Below are positions 33,521-44,114 of a stretch of DNA of 64,000 bases, piece after piece. Positions within the stretch are counted from its first letter, which is position 1. Each line of letters starts with the position of its first letter. The notes under the pieces were generated by a model. It was given only the letters and a program-made list of their open reading frames with translations. It did not search any database and was not told the DNA's origin. The position numbers and the translations under genes were made by a program. This DNA is from Takakia lepidozioides (Eukaryota > Streptophyta > Takakiopsida > Takakiales > Takakiaceae). Location of the stretch: contig CM060734.1 in the NCBI GenBank assembly GCA_030704615.1, forward strand, positions 30,272,042 through 30,336,041, read 5' to 3'.

Positions 33521-34311
33521 TCACACGGCCTGGCTGCACTGTATCTCCGTATTGCGCACTTTCCCAACTTGGAATTGTTGTTGTATTCCGTTGTCTTCAG
33601 GGCCGAGTCTGCAGCCTTCAGAATGACATCTGGTAATCTGATAGGCATTCACCTTTTTGCCTCGGTTGGCCCACCATTGGCTAGGGTCAGAAAAGTATTC
33701 ATCCCACAGCTTCTCCTCATCTCTAATACTTGTTTTTGGATACTTTCCTGTAGTCACATTGGCAGTACCATGTCAAAGTCACTCCAAACTACCAAAGGTT
33801 CACTCAATAAGCTAACTTGCAGAATTCAACATGGAAACGTAGGGCTAATTCTGATAAGAGGGGAAAACAGGGTGAAATGTGTTGAAGAAGGTGCCTTCTC
33901 CTCATCCATGTTATCTGTTTTTGGATACTTTCCTGCTGCCACATCGGCAATAACTTGTCAAAGTCACTCCTAACCACCACGGATCCACCTAACGAGCTCA
34001 CTTACAGAGTTCAATATGCATCTCAGGGCCGAGTAAATGAGAGGGTAAAACAGGCAGAAATAGGTTGAAGAAAAAGGTGCACTCACCACATTGTCCTTGA
34101 CCTTGTGTCATGACCCATGGAGGATTTGATCGAACATCAACCTCTTGTGCGTACAGCTTGTGTCTGTTGCGTTCAGAATGACATCTGGTAATCTGCAGGC
34201 ATTCACCTTTTTGCCTTGTTTGTCCCACCATTGGCTGGGGTCAGAAAAGTATTCATCCCACAACTTCTCCTCATCTCTGTTACCTGTTTTTGGATACTTT
34301 CTTGTCGTCAC
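33521..34311 (-). pseudogene. Duplicated OSB-like PDF-motif exons
   Basis: Two copies on the minus strand, about 550 bp apart (33618-33757 and 34108-34311), encode E-E-K-L-W-D-E-Y-F-S-D-P-S-Q-W-W-(A/D)-x-(R/Q)-G-K-K-V-N-A. This matches the PDF motif of plant organellar single-stranded DNA-binding (OSB) proteins, where F-x-(D/N)-P-x-Q-W-W-D-N-R-x-x-K-x-N-P leads into P-D-F-K-H-K. The following segment is altered (L-P-D-V-I-L-N), and R-S-N-P-P-W-V follows in another frame. OSB proteins carry one to four such motifs and act on mitochondrial or plastid DNA. Tandem exons would suit that layout. Frame changes and the lack of an intact ssDNA-binding domain point to a broken gene. Confidence 0.5.
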
Positions 34312-34620
34312 ATTGGCAGTACCATGTCAAAGTCACTCCAAACTACCAAAGGTTCACTCAATCAGCTAATTTGCAGAATTCAACATGGAAACGTAGGGCT
34401 AATTCTGATAAGAGGGGAAAACAGGGTGAAATGTGTTGAAGAAGGTGCCTTCTCCTCAGCTATGTTATCTGTTTTTGGATACTTTCCTGTTGTCCCATGG
34501 CAGTAACTTGTCAAAGTCACTCCTAACCACCACAGATCCACCCAACGAGCTAAAGTACAGAATTCAACATGCATCTCAGGGCCAAGTCTAATGAGAGGGG
34601 AAAACAGGCAGAAATAGGTC
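33618..34620. repeat. ~550-bp tandem duplication spanning the PDF-motif exons
   Basis: About 33612-34140 and 34170-34660 align nearly base for base (for example CCCACCATTGGCT, ACTTTCCTG, CAAAGTCACTCC, GAATTCAACATGGAAACGTAGGGC). A third, partial copy lacking the PDF exon is at 49930-50230, and a fourth partial segment is at 34620-34700. The copies include both exon and flanking intron-like DNA. Confidence 0.72.
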
Positions 34621-34629
34621 AAAGAAGAA

Positions 34630-35028
34630 GCTGCCCTCACCACATTGTTCTTGACCTTGTGTCATGACCCATGGAGGATTTGACCGACCATCAACCCAAA
34701 ATGACCTCTTGTGTGTGAGCTGCTTGTGTCTATAGTCAGGTACTGTCGGATTTCTCTGTGAGAACCACCACGGTGCAGCTGGGCAGACGGAGATTGACAC
34801 ACGGCCTGCACCAACCTGCGCGCAGCAAAAGAAGACAAGGTGAGCGCGCAGCAGAAGAAGACGACGAAGTGAGCGCGTTGTAGAAGTTGACGAGGTCTGC
34901 GCAACGGATAGGGCTTAGTGAGGCGGGGAAAAAAAAAACGTCTCAAAAGGAATTTGAGAACGGGATGCCGCGGCGGGTGAACGAAGACCTTACCAGTACA
35001 CTACATACTAACATCTGTAACATAACCC

Positions 35029-35030
<2 letters not shown>
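34630..35030. other. Possible 5' region of the OSB-like gene
   Basis: On the minus strand R-S-N-P-P-W-V-M-T-Q recurs near 34660-34700, matching the segment after the PDF motif. Further on, 34790-34900 contains GCGCAGCA/GAAGAAGAC-type direct repeats. No start codon or targeting peptide can be assigned with confidence. Confidence 0.3.
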
Positions 35031-35071
<41 letters not shown>

Positions 35072-35077
35072 TATATT
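35031..35077. repeat. (TA)n microsatellite
   Basis: About 45 bp of alternating TA with one interruption (TATAATATAT). Confidence 0.9.
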
Positions 35078-35438
35078 TTAGGACTTCTCCAACCCCTTTA
35101 TATATACATAGTCTGTATATGGGGGTATTTAATAAACCCCCTTCTATTCACGCACGTGATAGGTACATTAAACCTTGGTGCACCCCCCATGATTTCATAT
35201 ACATTGAAATGATAGTATTAAGCTATCACCACAAAAACAGGCCAAATAATATGGTGTTATGTAGCATCCCCTACGTTCCCCCCCCTTTTGGCATTCCCCT
35301 ATGTTCCCCTATGTTCCCCCGTGATCACCCGTACCTCCTTCGTTACCCCCGATCACCTTCGCTCTATTCGCACTACTCTGTCTATGCTCCACACGGTATC
35401 GTCGCAGGCTCTACACGGTACAATCCTGCGACGGAGGC

Positions 35439-36204
35439 GATGGACCAGACAGGCAAAAACGGCGTAGGACACGACGATCAAAATGAAGAGCAAGCTCCTC
35501 CGAACAGTATGTACAATCTTTGCCCATTGAATTCAATATTCGTTGAAGTTCTTTTGGATTTCAATTCTTGAATCTGTCACAACACATTAAATGATTAGAA
35601 TATGTGAATAGGAGGAGGCCATGCATCAAGAGGGAGAGGTCAAGGGTCCAGAGGAGGTGGGAGAGTAGGAAAGGGGAAGAGAAAAATTTCAGATGAAAAT
35701 GCGCAGCAAAATTCTGAAACCTCTGAAGGCGAACAAAGAAAGGCCAAAATCAGACAGCCCAATTGGGAACATGCAGAGATCATATCATTGATCAATGCGA
35801 AAAGAGACGAGTATTTTGCAAGTTGGGACATGGTGGACCCCCGCGACCAGTTTGAAATTGCAGTAGTCAAGTGGCGCAAGATTGCTGACAGTGTTATGAA
35901 AGATGGAAATTCCCCACACCCCCGCAATGGGCCGGCGTGTAAACTTTAAAGACAAGTGGGGATCGATATATGGAGACTTCGAAAGAATTCATGACTATAT
36001 GCAGGGGACCGGCCACAATGAGATATACTGGGACTTGAGTACGGCTGAGAAAGTGGGCTTCAATCTACCCAGACATTATAGTCGCAACATGTATGAAATA
36101 ATAGATGCGTTTATGGGGATCAGACCCATTTTCCAGCCACCACATGCTCGTGATCTCATGCAAGAAGGGGACAATGTCTACGTCCCACTAGTATCCATGT
36201 ACTA
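35439..36204 (+). pseudogene. Trihelix/Myb-like DNA-binding protein, frameshifted
   Basis: A short exon (about 35439-35509, M-D-Q-T-G-K-N-G..., ending at a GTATGT donor) is followed after GTGAATAG (ending 35610) by a Gly/Arg-rich stretch and a trihelix-type domain: N-W-E-H-A-E-I-I-S-L-I-N-A-K-R, V-V-K-W-R-K-I-A and, in another frame, K-D-K-W-G-S-I-Y-G-D-F-E-R-I-H-D-Y. The three helices with their spaced W residues fit Myb/SANT-like (trihelix) DNA binding. A downstream block (Y-W-D-L-S-T-A-E-K...N-M-Y-E-I-I-D-A-F-M) is also typical of such proteins. The frame changes by one base between about 35905 and 35945, inside the third helix entry. The gene ends at TAG at 36202-36204, 79 bp before the Tat-like LTR. 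Targets unknown. Confidence 0.55.
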
Positions 36205-36283
36205 GACTCGGATACATCAGATCATGTGCAACAAGAAGTACTGCCTCCAAATCATGGTGAATAGACAGTCAATTACATGCCAC

Positions 36284-37305
36284 TGTTAGAGGACTGTAGG
36301 GGACTTAGACACTTATACGGGATCTGTAGGGTACCCTTAATTTTTGCACAGACTGAGACAAACAGGAACCTTAGGGGTGACAGCAGCGCACTGTAGAGGG
36401 GGGTTACATAGCCCACACAGCCGACACAGCAGTCACAGCCCACACAACAGCCAAACAGCCCGTCACAGTCGTCACAGCCCACACAGCCCACACACAGCCC
36501 GTCACAGTCGTCACAGCCCACACAGCCCGTCACAGTCGTCACAGCCCACACAGCCCACACAGCCCGTCACAGTCGTCACAGCCCACACAGCCCACACAGC
36601 CAGTCACAGCCCGGCACAGCCACACAGCCAGTCACAGCCCGACACAGCCAAACACAGCCAGTCACCGCTTGACACAGCTGTCACGATAATAGGGAACGAA
36701 GAGTAGGACAGGGAACGACTGTGGGGAACAACACCAGTGAAGGGAACATGTTAGTTCACATACGACGGTTAGAGAGGGAAACGGTTAGAACCGCGGATAG
36801 GAGGATAAAGGGAAGAACGGGGAATGATGAGGGGATCATTATTCATTATTCGGGGAGGACTTCGGAGTCAGGCGGGAGCGGAAGTCGGTGAGCACGATGA
36901 AGGAGGAAAGAGGATTAGTAGATGCTTGTTATATGCAAAGCTGTAGGGATATTGTAGAGGAGATAGAGACACAATGGCTTCGGCCTGATACCTGATAAAT
37001 CATAATCTGATACTTATACGATACAATCACACTGTGTAGAGAGATCTGAGTGAAGCTGTGGATTGAATGGAGGAGTGAAGGAAACCGATAAATTGATGAA
37101 GCAAACTGATACTTAATTATCAATGGTAAGGTAGCTAAGATGAATGCGGAAAAGGAAACAAATAGGAAACACCCCCATGATACACTAGCTGTAGGTCATG
37201 ACTGATTGTTCTGCGCGGGCTGAGTACTTAGAGATTTCCAACTCTTCTATCTTGGAGTTTCCGCCTCGGATAGCGAAGGGATGGGTGAGTAAAAGCCGCG
37301 CGACA
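36284..37305 (+). repeat. 5' LTR of Tat/Ogre-like element
   Basis: 1022 bp, TG...CA bounded. It contains an internal tandem tract of CACAGCC units (about 36408-36680), absent from most LTRs. Apart from that tract it differs from the 3' LTR by only a few single-base gaps and about one substitution. Confidence 0.92.
36408..36680. repeat. CACAGCC tandem repeat in the 5' LTR
   Basis: Imperfect array built from GTCACAGCC, CACACAGCC and CAGTCGTCACAGCC. The matching array in the 3' LTR (48689-48950) has a different copy arrangement and is about 20 bp shorter, which accounts for most of the LTR length difference. Confidence 0.85.
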
Positions 37306-37307
37306 TT

Positions 37308-37325
37308 TGGCGACCATACTGGGGA
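37308..37325 (+). promoter_or_regulatory. Primer-binding site of Tat/Ogre-like element
   Basis: TGGCGACCATACTGGGGA starts two bases after the LTR. It resembles the TGGCGACTCTGCTGGGGA primer sites I recall from plant Tat/Ogre elements (Arg-type tRNA), with about 15 of 18 positions shared. It clearly differs from the initiator-Met site of the chromovirus. Confidence 0.7.
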
Positions 37326-37333
37326 CCTGGGAC

Positions 37334-37895
37334 ATGAACAACCAGATGTGACAGGCATCTGGTGGGATCATGGTGGTTGGACCATTAAAGAGTTTGAAGT
37401 GAATCAAATTCCCTGTGGAACGAAGGAAGAAAGATTGTCCAAACAATTCTTTTTCAAAGGTTCTTGGAATTGCCAGACGGATGTAAAGAAAATATTCTTA
37501 AACGAGTGCATGATGCTGATCCAGAATGGGGTCTGGAGAAAGGAGTGATAAAGATTTATCAGGTAGCCTGTAGAGGAAGAGCACGTTGGTTACCAACATT
37601 AGTTTATGTGATAGCGTTGCTATCCATTAAACGAGTAGAGTTTGAAGGCTGGGAAGAAAGAAAGGTGAATGTTTATACTCATATGCATGAAGAGCTTGTA
37701 CTGGTAAAGAATTGGATTCCAAAGGATATTTTGTGGATCAAACTCACACCAAGAACAGCTTTTCAGACTTGTTTGCCATATGGTTATATGGTAACGGAGA
37801 CTTCAAGTATAGCCAAGGGTGCATTGAAGCTTGAAAGAAATCCAGGCATATACGAGAGATATTACAGAAGAGAGTTTTGGTTATTGCCACATTAA
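37334..37895 (+). CDS. Extra ORF upstream of gag
   Basis: Reads D-V-T-G-I-W-W-D-H-G-G-W-T-I-K-E-F in one frame and, after a one-base change near 37462, continues to 37895 with V-A-C-R-G-R-A-R-W-L-P-T-L, R-V-E-F-E-G-W-E-E-R-K and F-Q-T-C-L-P-Y-G-Y-M-V-T. About 185 residues in total. I recognise no domain. An ORF in this place is characteristic of Ogre-type elements, where its function is unknown. The start codon is unclear. Confidence 0.55.
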
Positions 37896-37916
37896 AAGAA
37901 ATGAAAGACATGGGAC

Positions 37917-39316
37917 ATGAGTGATGAAAGAGAAGCTAGACGACAAAGATATTCATCAAAAAGAGAAAGCTATCTGAAAGCTAATTATCCATATCTTTGG
38001 GAGAGAGGAATAGACATAGGGGAATCATCTGGACCTCTCACACCATCAAGATCAAAAAGTGCATCACCTATACCGGAAGAACTAGAGTTGGATGCCACTC
38101 CTTCTGTTTCTTTGCAAGAAAGATTAAGGGAATTGGTACAGGAAGAAGATCAATCACGAGGTGAAAGATCTGAGGTACATCCTTGGATAAAAGACTTGAC
38201 AGAAATCTTTGATAAGAGTTGGCATGGAACACCAAAAGCAGGAACTCCAGTTTCTGAAGCAGAAGATGAAGAAGGAGAAGAGATGTGGCAGAGCCAACGG
38301 AGAGTTCAGACTCTCCAACACCATTACAGTTGAGTTACATGAGTGAAGAAGAAACCCAAGGGCAGAACTTGGAGGATGAAAACAGAGAGAAGAAATTGGA
38401 AGAGGAAGAATATGAAGAAGTAGACCCAACAGCTGAGGTTGAGACTACAACCAGGACATCCCAACCCGTTGGACCTGGATCAAGTGGAGCACTTAGATCA
38501 CAGGCCAACGAAGGTGTCGGCTCAGGGGGATCAGGCGGGCTGCCTGGATCTGGCTCTGGGGGGACAGGGAGTGTGGGAAGTAGTGCAACTGAAGCTGGGA
38601 ATACTGTGAATATCGTGGGGCCAGAAGCAGGGAGTGCTCAAGGGCCACCACTTGGTGGAAGATCCACCACAAAAACAACAGGTCCAGAAGGACCAGCACC
38701 AGCAAGGGTGCCAGCACCTGTCAGTGGGCAGAAGGTAGGGCCACAGATGGCGTTACAACCAACACGGGCAAAACCACCCTTTCCAATATATTCAGGAAAA
38801 GGGGATCCCGATGTACACATTAGCCAATTTGAGCACATGTGTATAGTGAACAATGAGAATGGCGATGATGCCAAGATGAGACTGTTTCCTTGTTCACTTA
38901 TCAAGAAAGCAAGTGAATGGTATGCAAGATTCCCTGATAATCATTTCCTAACCTGGAATGGCTTGAATACAGCATTTCGAAATAGGTTCAGGACAAGTAA
39001 AACTGAGGATGAAGTGTATGGAAGTTTACAACAGCTGAAGCAGAAGAAGCATGAAACTGTTGAAGAGTATATGGAGAAGATGGAATTGATGATGAAAAAG
39101 CTGGCTGCAGTACCAGCACCCGGTTTACAGAAGACTTGGTTTGTGAGTGGACTAAGACCAGAGTTGCAGAAGAAAGTGGATATGTTACCCCATAATACAG
39201 TGGAGGAGGCATTTGAAACTGCAAACAGAATTGAGCAATTGGGAATGCTCAGGAGAGAGAAAAAGAAGATGAGGACTCTGAAGATGAGTCAGATGAAGAA
39301 GAAGAGCAAGAACTAA
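37917..39316 (+). CDS. Tat/Ogre-like gag
   Basis: Starts with MSDEREARRQRY at 37917. A frame change near 38290 joins an acidic, Gly/Ser-rich region, then the retrotransposon gag core (PF03732-like): Y-S-G-K-G-D-P-D-V-H-I-S-Q-F, F-P-C-S-L-I-K-K-A-S-E-W-Y, F-R-N-R-F, and L-Q-Q-L-K-Q-K-K-H-E-T-V-E-E-Y. This makes the structural shell. Reading breaks again at 39316 in an acidic Glu/Lys-rich linker, where two frames both look coding (one-base indel). Confidence 0.85.
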
Positions 39317-39341
39317 AAAGAAAGAGTAAGAGAAAGAAAAG

Positions 39342-41096
39342 TTGAAGAGGGATAACTATGAGAAAAGATTGGAAGAAATCTTGAAGAAGTATGCCACAGA
39401 GGCTGCAACACATTGGAGGAAGGGTGTATGGTGTGCAAAGTGCCAGAATGAAGGCCATACCACTACAGAATGCCACATGAAGGAGAAACACTGTACTATC
39501 TGTAAAATGGATAACCATTCTACTGAGAATTGTTACTACAACAGAAGGACAGCTGCAAGAGAACCTAGGCAAGTGAGGGTGCATCAGGTGCAGCCCCAGC
39601 CAAGAAGAAGCAATGATCAGGACCACTATGGTAGGTCTGGTGGTTATAACAATGGCATGGAAGGGAGAGGTAATTCAAGAGGGAATTACCAAGGAAATTC
39701 CAGAGGCAACTATCAGGGTAATCCAAGGGGGAATTACCAGCCCGGGAATCAGGATTATAGAAATAATCCAAGACCAGACCAAGGGCGAGGACCCAATGGT
39801 GAAGAGCTATGTTACTATTGTAATCAGCCAGGACATCGCAAGGCAGCCTGTTCATTCTGGATAAGACACCAGAATGAGATGAGAGCTCCTGTGAATGAGG
39901 GCCCAGTGGTGGCAGCTCACATGGTTAGGCCATGTGTTGTACCAGAAGTAAGTACAATGATAGTAACAAGAAGTAAAGCCAAACTAATACCTCCAGTAGA
40001 AGAGGAAGAAGATGAGACTGGAAGTGGCAATGATATGCCTGAAGATGAAGAGACTTGGAAAGATGAGAAGGAACTGCACAAGGAAGTGGCAGATACTATA
40101 AGGGAAATGCAAAAGAGTACGGATATTCCTGTGGCAGATTCCTCTGATTCGGATGGAGAAAAAGAGGGGAGTGAGGAAGAAAGGAAAAAAGAAGATGCAG
40201 ACATGCAAAGTAATGAAGAGACTTTGGCTGAAGTAATATGTCAGACCAAAGCAGAAATTACCATTGGACAGCTATTAGCTGTGGCACCTTATTGTAGGCA
40301 CAGGCTGTATCAGGCAATCAATCGAATTGCCCAAGAGACAGGAAACACAGACCTGAACAGCAAGGTGACCAGTTATAATGTGAAGCCGGAAGGGCGAGAA
40401 CCAGTCATGGACTTTGATGATTCTATGCCAGTAATCCAATTGAGAATTGGAAGCACAGAACTAACTGATGTACTGATAGATGGTGGTTCTGGAGTAAATA
40501 TCATGACAGACCAATTAAGGAAGAAGCTTGGTCTAAGTAACATGAAACCAGCCCCATTTACAGTAACAATGGCAGATCAAAGAAGTGTACAGCCATTGGG
40601 ATTAATAAGAGGAGTTAAGATACAGATACAGAAAATGATCTTTATGATCACAGTAACTGTATTAAAAATGGATGAAGTCATGGAGGCTTACTCCTTATTA
40701 TTGGGACGTCCGTGGCTGAAACAGGCCAGGGTATTCCATGACTGGAATTCTCAGTTACTAACTGTGCATAATGGGATGCACGAGATACAAATTACCACAA
40801 AGAAATCTAGTAGATTACCTGCTACAAGAAGACCTCGAGGAGTCAGAGAGTATGACTGGAGGGGAGGACTGGATGAGGAGCAGGAAGCTACCCTATTTGC
40901 TGCACACCCAGAATGGGAGCAGGTTGCAGAGATGCGGCTGGAAAGCCTAAGTTGTTTGAGAGGTATCTGCTGTGGTGTAGTGACAGCAACACCAACTGAA
41001 GAAGAAACCAGCATTTACCCATCACATTTCTATGAAGAAAGAGAAGGAGAGAATAGAAATCCTAGAAGAACCAGCCACTGTGAGCTTACAGGATGA
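39342..41096 (+). CDS. Tat/Ogre-like zinc knuckles and aspartic protease
   Basis: 584 open codons. There are three zinc knuckles: C-A-K-C-Q-N-E-G-H-T-T-T-E-C, C-T-I-C-K-M-D-N-H-S-T-E-N-C and, further on, C-Y-Y-C-N-Q-P-G-H-R-K-A-A-C. Between the second and third is an Asn/Gly/Arg-rich stretch with a repeated G-N-(S/P)-R-G-N-Y-Q motif. After an acidic linker comes the protease active site V-L-I-D-G-G-S-G-V-N-I-M, the D-G-G-S variant usual in Tat and Athila elements, and L-L-L-G-R-P-W-L. Three knuckles are more than the usual one. The C-terminal part leads into RT through another frame change near 41215. Confidence 0.88.
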   Translation: MKRDNYEKRLEEILKKYATEAATHWRKGVWCAKCQNEGHTTTECHMKEKHCTICKMDNHSTENCYYNRRTAAREPRQVRVHQVQPQPRRSNDQDHYGRSGGYNNGMEGRGNSRGNYQGNSRGNYQGNPRGNYQPGNQDYRNNPRPDQGRGPNGEELCYYCNQPGHRKAACSFWIRHQNEMRAPVNEGPVVAAHMVRPCVVPEVSTMIVTRSKAKLIPPVEEEEDETGSGNDMPEDEETWKDEKELHKEVADTIREMQKSTDIPVADSSDSDGEKEGSEEERKKEDADMQSNEETLAEVICQTKAEITIGQLLAVAPYCRHRLYQAINRIAQETGNTDLNSKVTSYNVKPEGREPVMDFDDSMPVIQLRIGSTELTDVLIDGGSGVNIMTDQLRKKLGLSNMKPAPFTVTMADQRSVQPLGLIRGVKIQIQKMIFMITVTVLKMDEVMEAYSLLLGRPWLKQARVFHDWNSQLLTVHNGMHEIQITTKKSSRLPATRRPRGVREYDWRGGLDEEQEATLFAAHPEWEQVAEMRLESLSCLRGICCGVVTATPTEEETSIYPSHFYEEREGENRNPRRTSHCELTG

Positions 41097-41214
41097 AGTG
41101 GTGACTGGTTGGACAATCACAGCTGATGAGCAGGTGAGAGAAGTAAATGTGGGAACTCAGGAGGAACCGAGGATGGTGAAAGTAGGAGCTGATTTGGAGC
41201 CGAATTCTTCGAAG

Positions 41215-42215
41215 AAGAAAAGCTTGTTCATCAAAATACAGAGATGTATTTGCTTGGAGCTATGAGGATCTAAAAGGGATACCACCTGAAGTCTGTCAGC
41301 ATAAAATTGAACTGGAACCAGGGTCAGTACCAATCAAGCAGGCGAGGTATAGAATGAATCCCAACTACGCACAGAAGGTTGGAGAAGAGATAAAGAAGTT
41401 GGCTGAGGCTAAGTTTATATACCCAATAGAGTATACAACTTGGTTGTCACCCATTGTTATAGTTCCAAGAAGAATGGCAAACTAAGAGTATGTGTGAACT
41501 ATAAGAAGCTGAATGCTTGTACGAAGAAAGATCCTTTCCCTTTGCCATTCACAGAAGCAGTATTAGACACTGTGGCAGGCCATGAGATGTACTCATTCAT
41601 GGATGGCTTCAGTGGTTATAATCAAGTGCAAGTGGCAGAAGAAGACCAAGGGAAAACAGCTTTCATCACAGACTGGGGGGCTTATGCATACAAAGTCATG
41701 CCCTTTGGACTTTGTAATGCACCAGCGACCTTTCAGAGAGTGATAAGTGAATCTTTTCAAGAGTATCTGGATGATTTCATGCAGGTGTTTTTGGATGATT
41801 TCAGTGTGTACAGCTCTAAGAATGAGCACTTGCATAAATTGGAGTTATGCCTGGCCAGATGCAGGATGAGAGGTCTGGGCTTGAATCCAGAGAAGTGTAC
41901 TTTCTGTGTGAACTCAGGGGTGCTTCTGGGACACATTGTGTGTAAGAAGGGACTTCTTGTGGATCCCAGGAAGACAGAGTCCATTAAAGTCCTCTCCACC
42001 ACCAGTGAATGTTAAGTTTAAGGAGATTCCTTGGGCAAACCAGTTATTACAGAAGATTTGTCAAAAGGTATGCACAAATAGCAGCACCATTGAGCAAGCT
42101 TCTGAAGAAAGATGCAGTGTTTGCATGGACAGCTGAATGTCAACAGGCGTTTGAGGAACTTACACTGTCAGTAACAACTACACCTGTGCTGATTAACCCT
42201 CTCACTGGCATGTAG
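41215..42215 (+). CDS. Tat/Ogre-like reverse transcriptase
   Basis: RT entry Y-R-D-V-F-A-W-S-Y-E-D-L-K-G-I and A-R-Y-R-M-N-P. After a one-base change near 41465 come L-R-V-C-V-N-Y-K-K-L-N, S-F-M-D-G-F-S-G-Y-N-Q, M-P-F-G-L-C-N-A-P-A-T-F and the active site V-F-L-D-D-F-S-V-Y, in which the usual Y/V before D-D is L, a substitution common in this lineage. A further frame change near 42005 precedes R-R-F-L-G-Q-T-S-Y-Y-R-R-F. Both catalytic Asp residues are kept. Confidence 0.9.
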
Positions 42216-42218
42216 TTT

Positions 42219-43518
42219 TCATGTTCACTGCGATGCATCAGGAGAAGCGTTGGGAGCGGTGTTAGCCCAGAATGTTACAGGGAATATAGATTCACCTGTG
42301 TACTATGCTAGCCGGTTGATGAACAGTGCTGAGAGGAACTATAGCACAACGGAAAGAGAAGCATTGGCAATGATCTATGCAGTGAAGAAATTCAGGCATT
42401 ACCTATTGGGAAGAAAGTTTATGTTTTATGTGGATCACCAGGCTCTGATATATCTGGTGAACAAACCTTTGATAAGTGGAAGGATAGCGAGGTGGTTAAT
42501 AATCTTGCATGAGTTTGAGTTCGAGGTTATTTACAAGCCTGGCCGTTTGCATCTTGTGGCAGATCATTTGTCACGACTAACAACAGGAGAGGCCGCCACA
42601 GGAGTGGACGATCAGTTACCTGATGCGAGTTTATTTGTAATGGAGGTGCAAGGAAGTGCAGATGAATGGTTAGATTGGCAGTGGCCAATCAGATACTACC
42701 TTGCTCATGGTCAGTGCCCACCTAGTTATGGTAAGGAGCAGAGGAAGAGAATCGCTATCAAAGCTTTACCTTATACTATGGTAGGAAGCAGAATGTATAA
42801 GTTAGGACCTGATGGAGTACTAAAACGATGCTTGTACCACCATGAAGTAAATAAAGTCTTGGAGGAAGTTCATAAAGGAGTGGCTGGAGGTCATTTTGGA
42901 GAAGAGACTACCAGTAGAAAGATACTACTCGCAGGATACTGGTGGCCTACTTTGTTCAAAGATGTACATGAGTATTGTCAGAAGTGTGATGAATGTCAGA
43001 GGCTAGGACCTTTGCAGAGATCTGGAAGAATGGCCTTGCATCCTACAATGCCTACGGAACCATTTCAGAAATGGGGACTAGACTTTGTTGGACCAATTAA
43101 TCCACCATCCAAGAATACACAAAACAGGTACATAATTACAGCCACTGATTATACTACAAAGTGGGTGGAAGCTAAAGCTTTGAGGGACAACACAGCCAAG
43201 TCCACAGCAAGGTTCCTGTACGAGAACATACTTACACGATTTGGATGTCCCTTAGAATTTATCAGTGATCAAGGAAGTCACTTCATGAATGAGACCATTG
43301 AGTTATTGACTAAAGAGTTTATGATTGTGCATAGAAAGAGTACAACATATTACCCACAGGGTAATGGACAGGCAGAGGCTACCAACAAAATACTATGTAC
43401 TATCTTGGCTAAGATAGTCAATGCAAACAGAACGGATTGGGATACAAAGCTGCTGACAGCTTTTGGTCATACAGGACTTCATATAAAGTCACCACAAAGT
43501 ATACACCATTCCAATTAG
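42219..43518 (+). CDS. Tat/Ogre-like RNase H and integrase core
   Basis: RNase H: H-C-D-A-S-G-E-A-L-G-A-V-L-A-Q, S-T-T-E-R-E-A-L-A-M-I-Y-A-V-K-K-F-R-H-Y and Y-V-D-H-Q-A-L. Integrase zinc module: H-K-G-V-A-G-G-H-F-G ... C-Q-K-C-D-E-C-Q. DDE core: Asp in G-L-D-F-V-G-P, Asp in I-S-D-Q-G-S-H-F and Glu in N-G-Q-A-E-A-T-N-K. The frame is open for over 420 codons and ends by a one-base change near 43460. Catalytic residues are all present. Confidence 0.92.
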
Positions 43519-44114
43519 TTTATGGTATGGAAGCCTTACTTCCAGTGGAATTCCTGTTACCTACCATGAGAACGGAGTGGGGAAAAAGAATGGAATTGCA
43601 AGACTCCATCAAGGTCAGGAAACATGAATTATACCATGTGGAAGAAGTACGTGCTGATGCAGCTGATAATATGACCAGAATTCAGATGAAGAGAAAGGAA
43701 CAGTTTGATGAAGGCAAGTTAAAGACTTTTAAGACGGGGGATTTGGTTCTATGGTTGCAGAAGAAAGGAAAGATTCAAGCTTCTAAGCTTAAATCACCAT
43801 GGAAAGGACCTTATGTCATACAAAAGATGTATGATAACAACACAGCCATGTTACAAACCATTAACAAAGAAATGCTGGGAAGAGTCAATGCAAATAAGTT
43901 GAAGGGGTACAGTGGTATCCATGACAAACCCCTGCAGCATGATTTGCATGTTGAACCGCAAGAGCAGTCACGGGCTGCACCAGTGTTACGAACGGAGTAT
44001 GGAACACTTGTCGCTAGGCCCAGTATATATGACCGGGGTGGGCAAAACAAACGTGACACAGCCTATCACAGCCCGCACGGCGTACACAGCCTATCACAGC
44101 CCATCACGGCGTGA
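43437..44114 (+). CDS. Tat/Ogre-like integrase C-terminus
   Basis: Overlaps and continues the integrase in another frame: S-Y-R-T-S-Y-K-V-T-T-K-Y-T-P-F-Q-L-V-Y-G, then F-K-T-G-D-L-V-L-W-L, and W-K-G-P-Y-V-I-Q-K-M, the GPY/F module at the end of Ty3-type integrases. There is no chromodomain. The true end is probably near 44035; the last residues run into the CACAGCC repeat. Confidence 0.85.
   Translation: MGYKAADSFWSYRTSYKVTTKYTPFQLVYGMEALLPVEFLLPTMRTEWGKRMELQDSIKVRKHELYHVEEVRADAADNMTRIQMKRKEQFDEGKLKTFKTGDLVLWLQKKGKIQASKLKSPWKGPYVIQKMYDNNTAMLQTINKEMLGRVNANKLKGYSGIHDKPLQHDLHVEPQEQSRAAPVLRTEYGTLVARPSIYDRGGQNKRDTAYHSPHGVHSLSQPITA

Noticed and set aside
36408-36680. Short direct repeats resembling a CRISPR array
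   Set aside because: Units are contiguous without unique spacers and lie within an LTR of a eukaryotic retroelement.
36344-36706. His/Ser/Thr-repeat frame in the LTR (also at 48632-48958)
   Set aside because: It is a translation of the CACAGCC tandem tract; the frame is not kept between the two LTRs.
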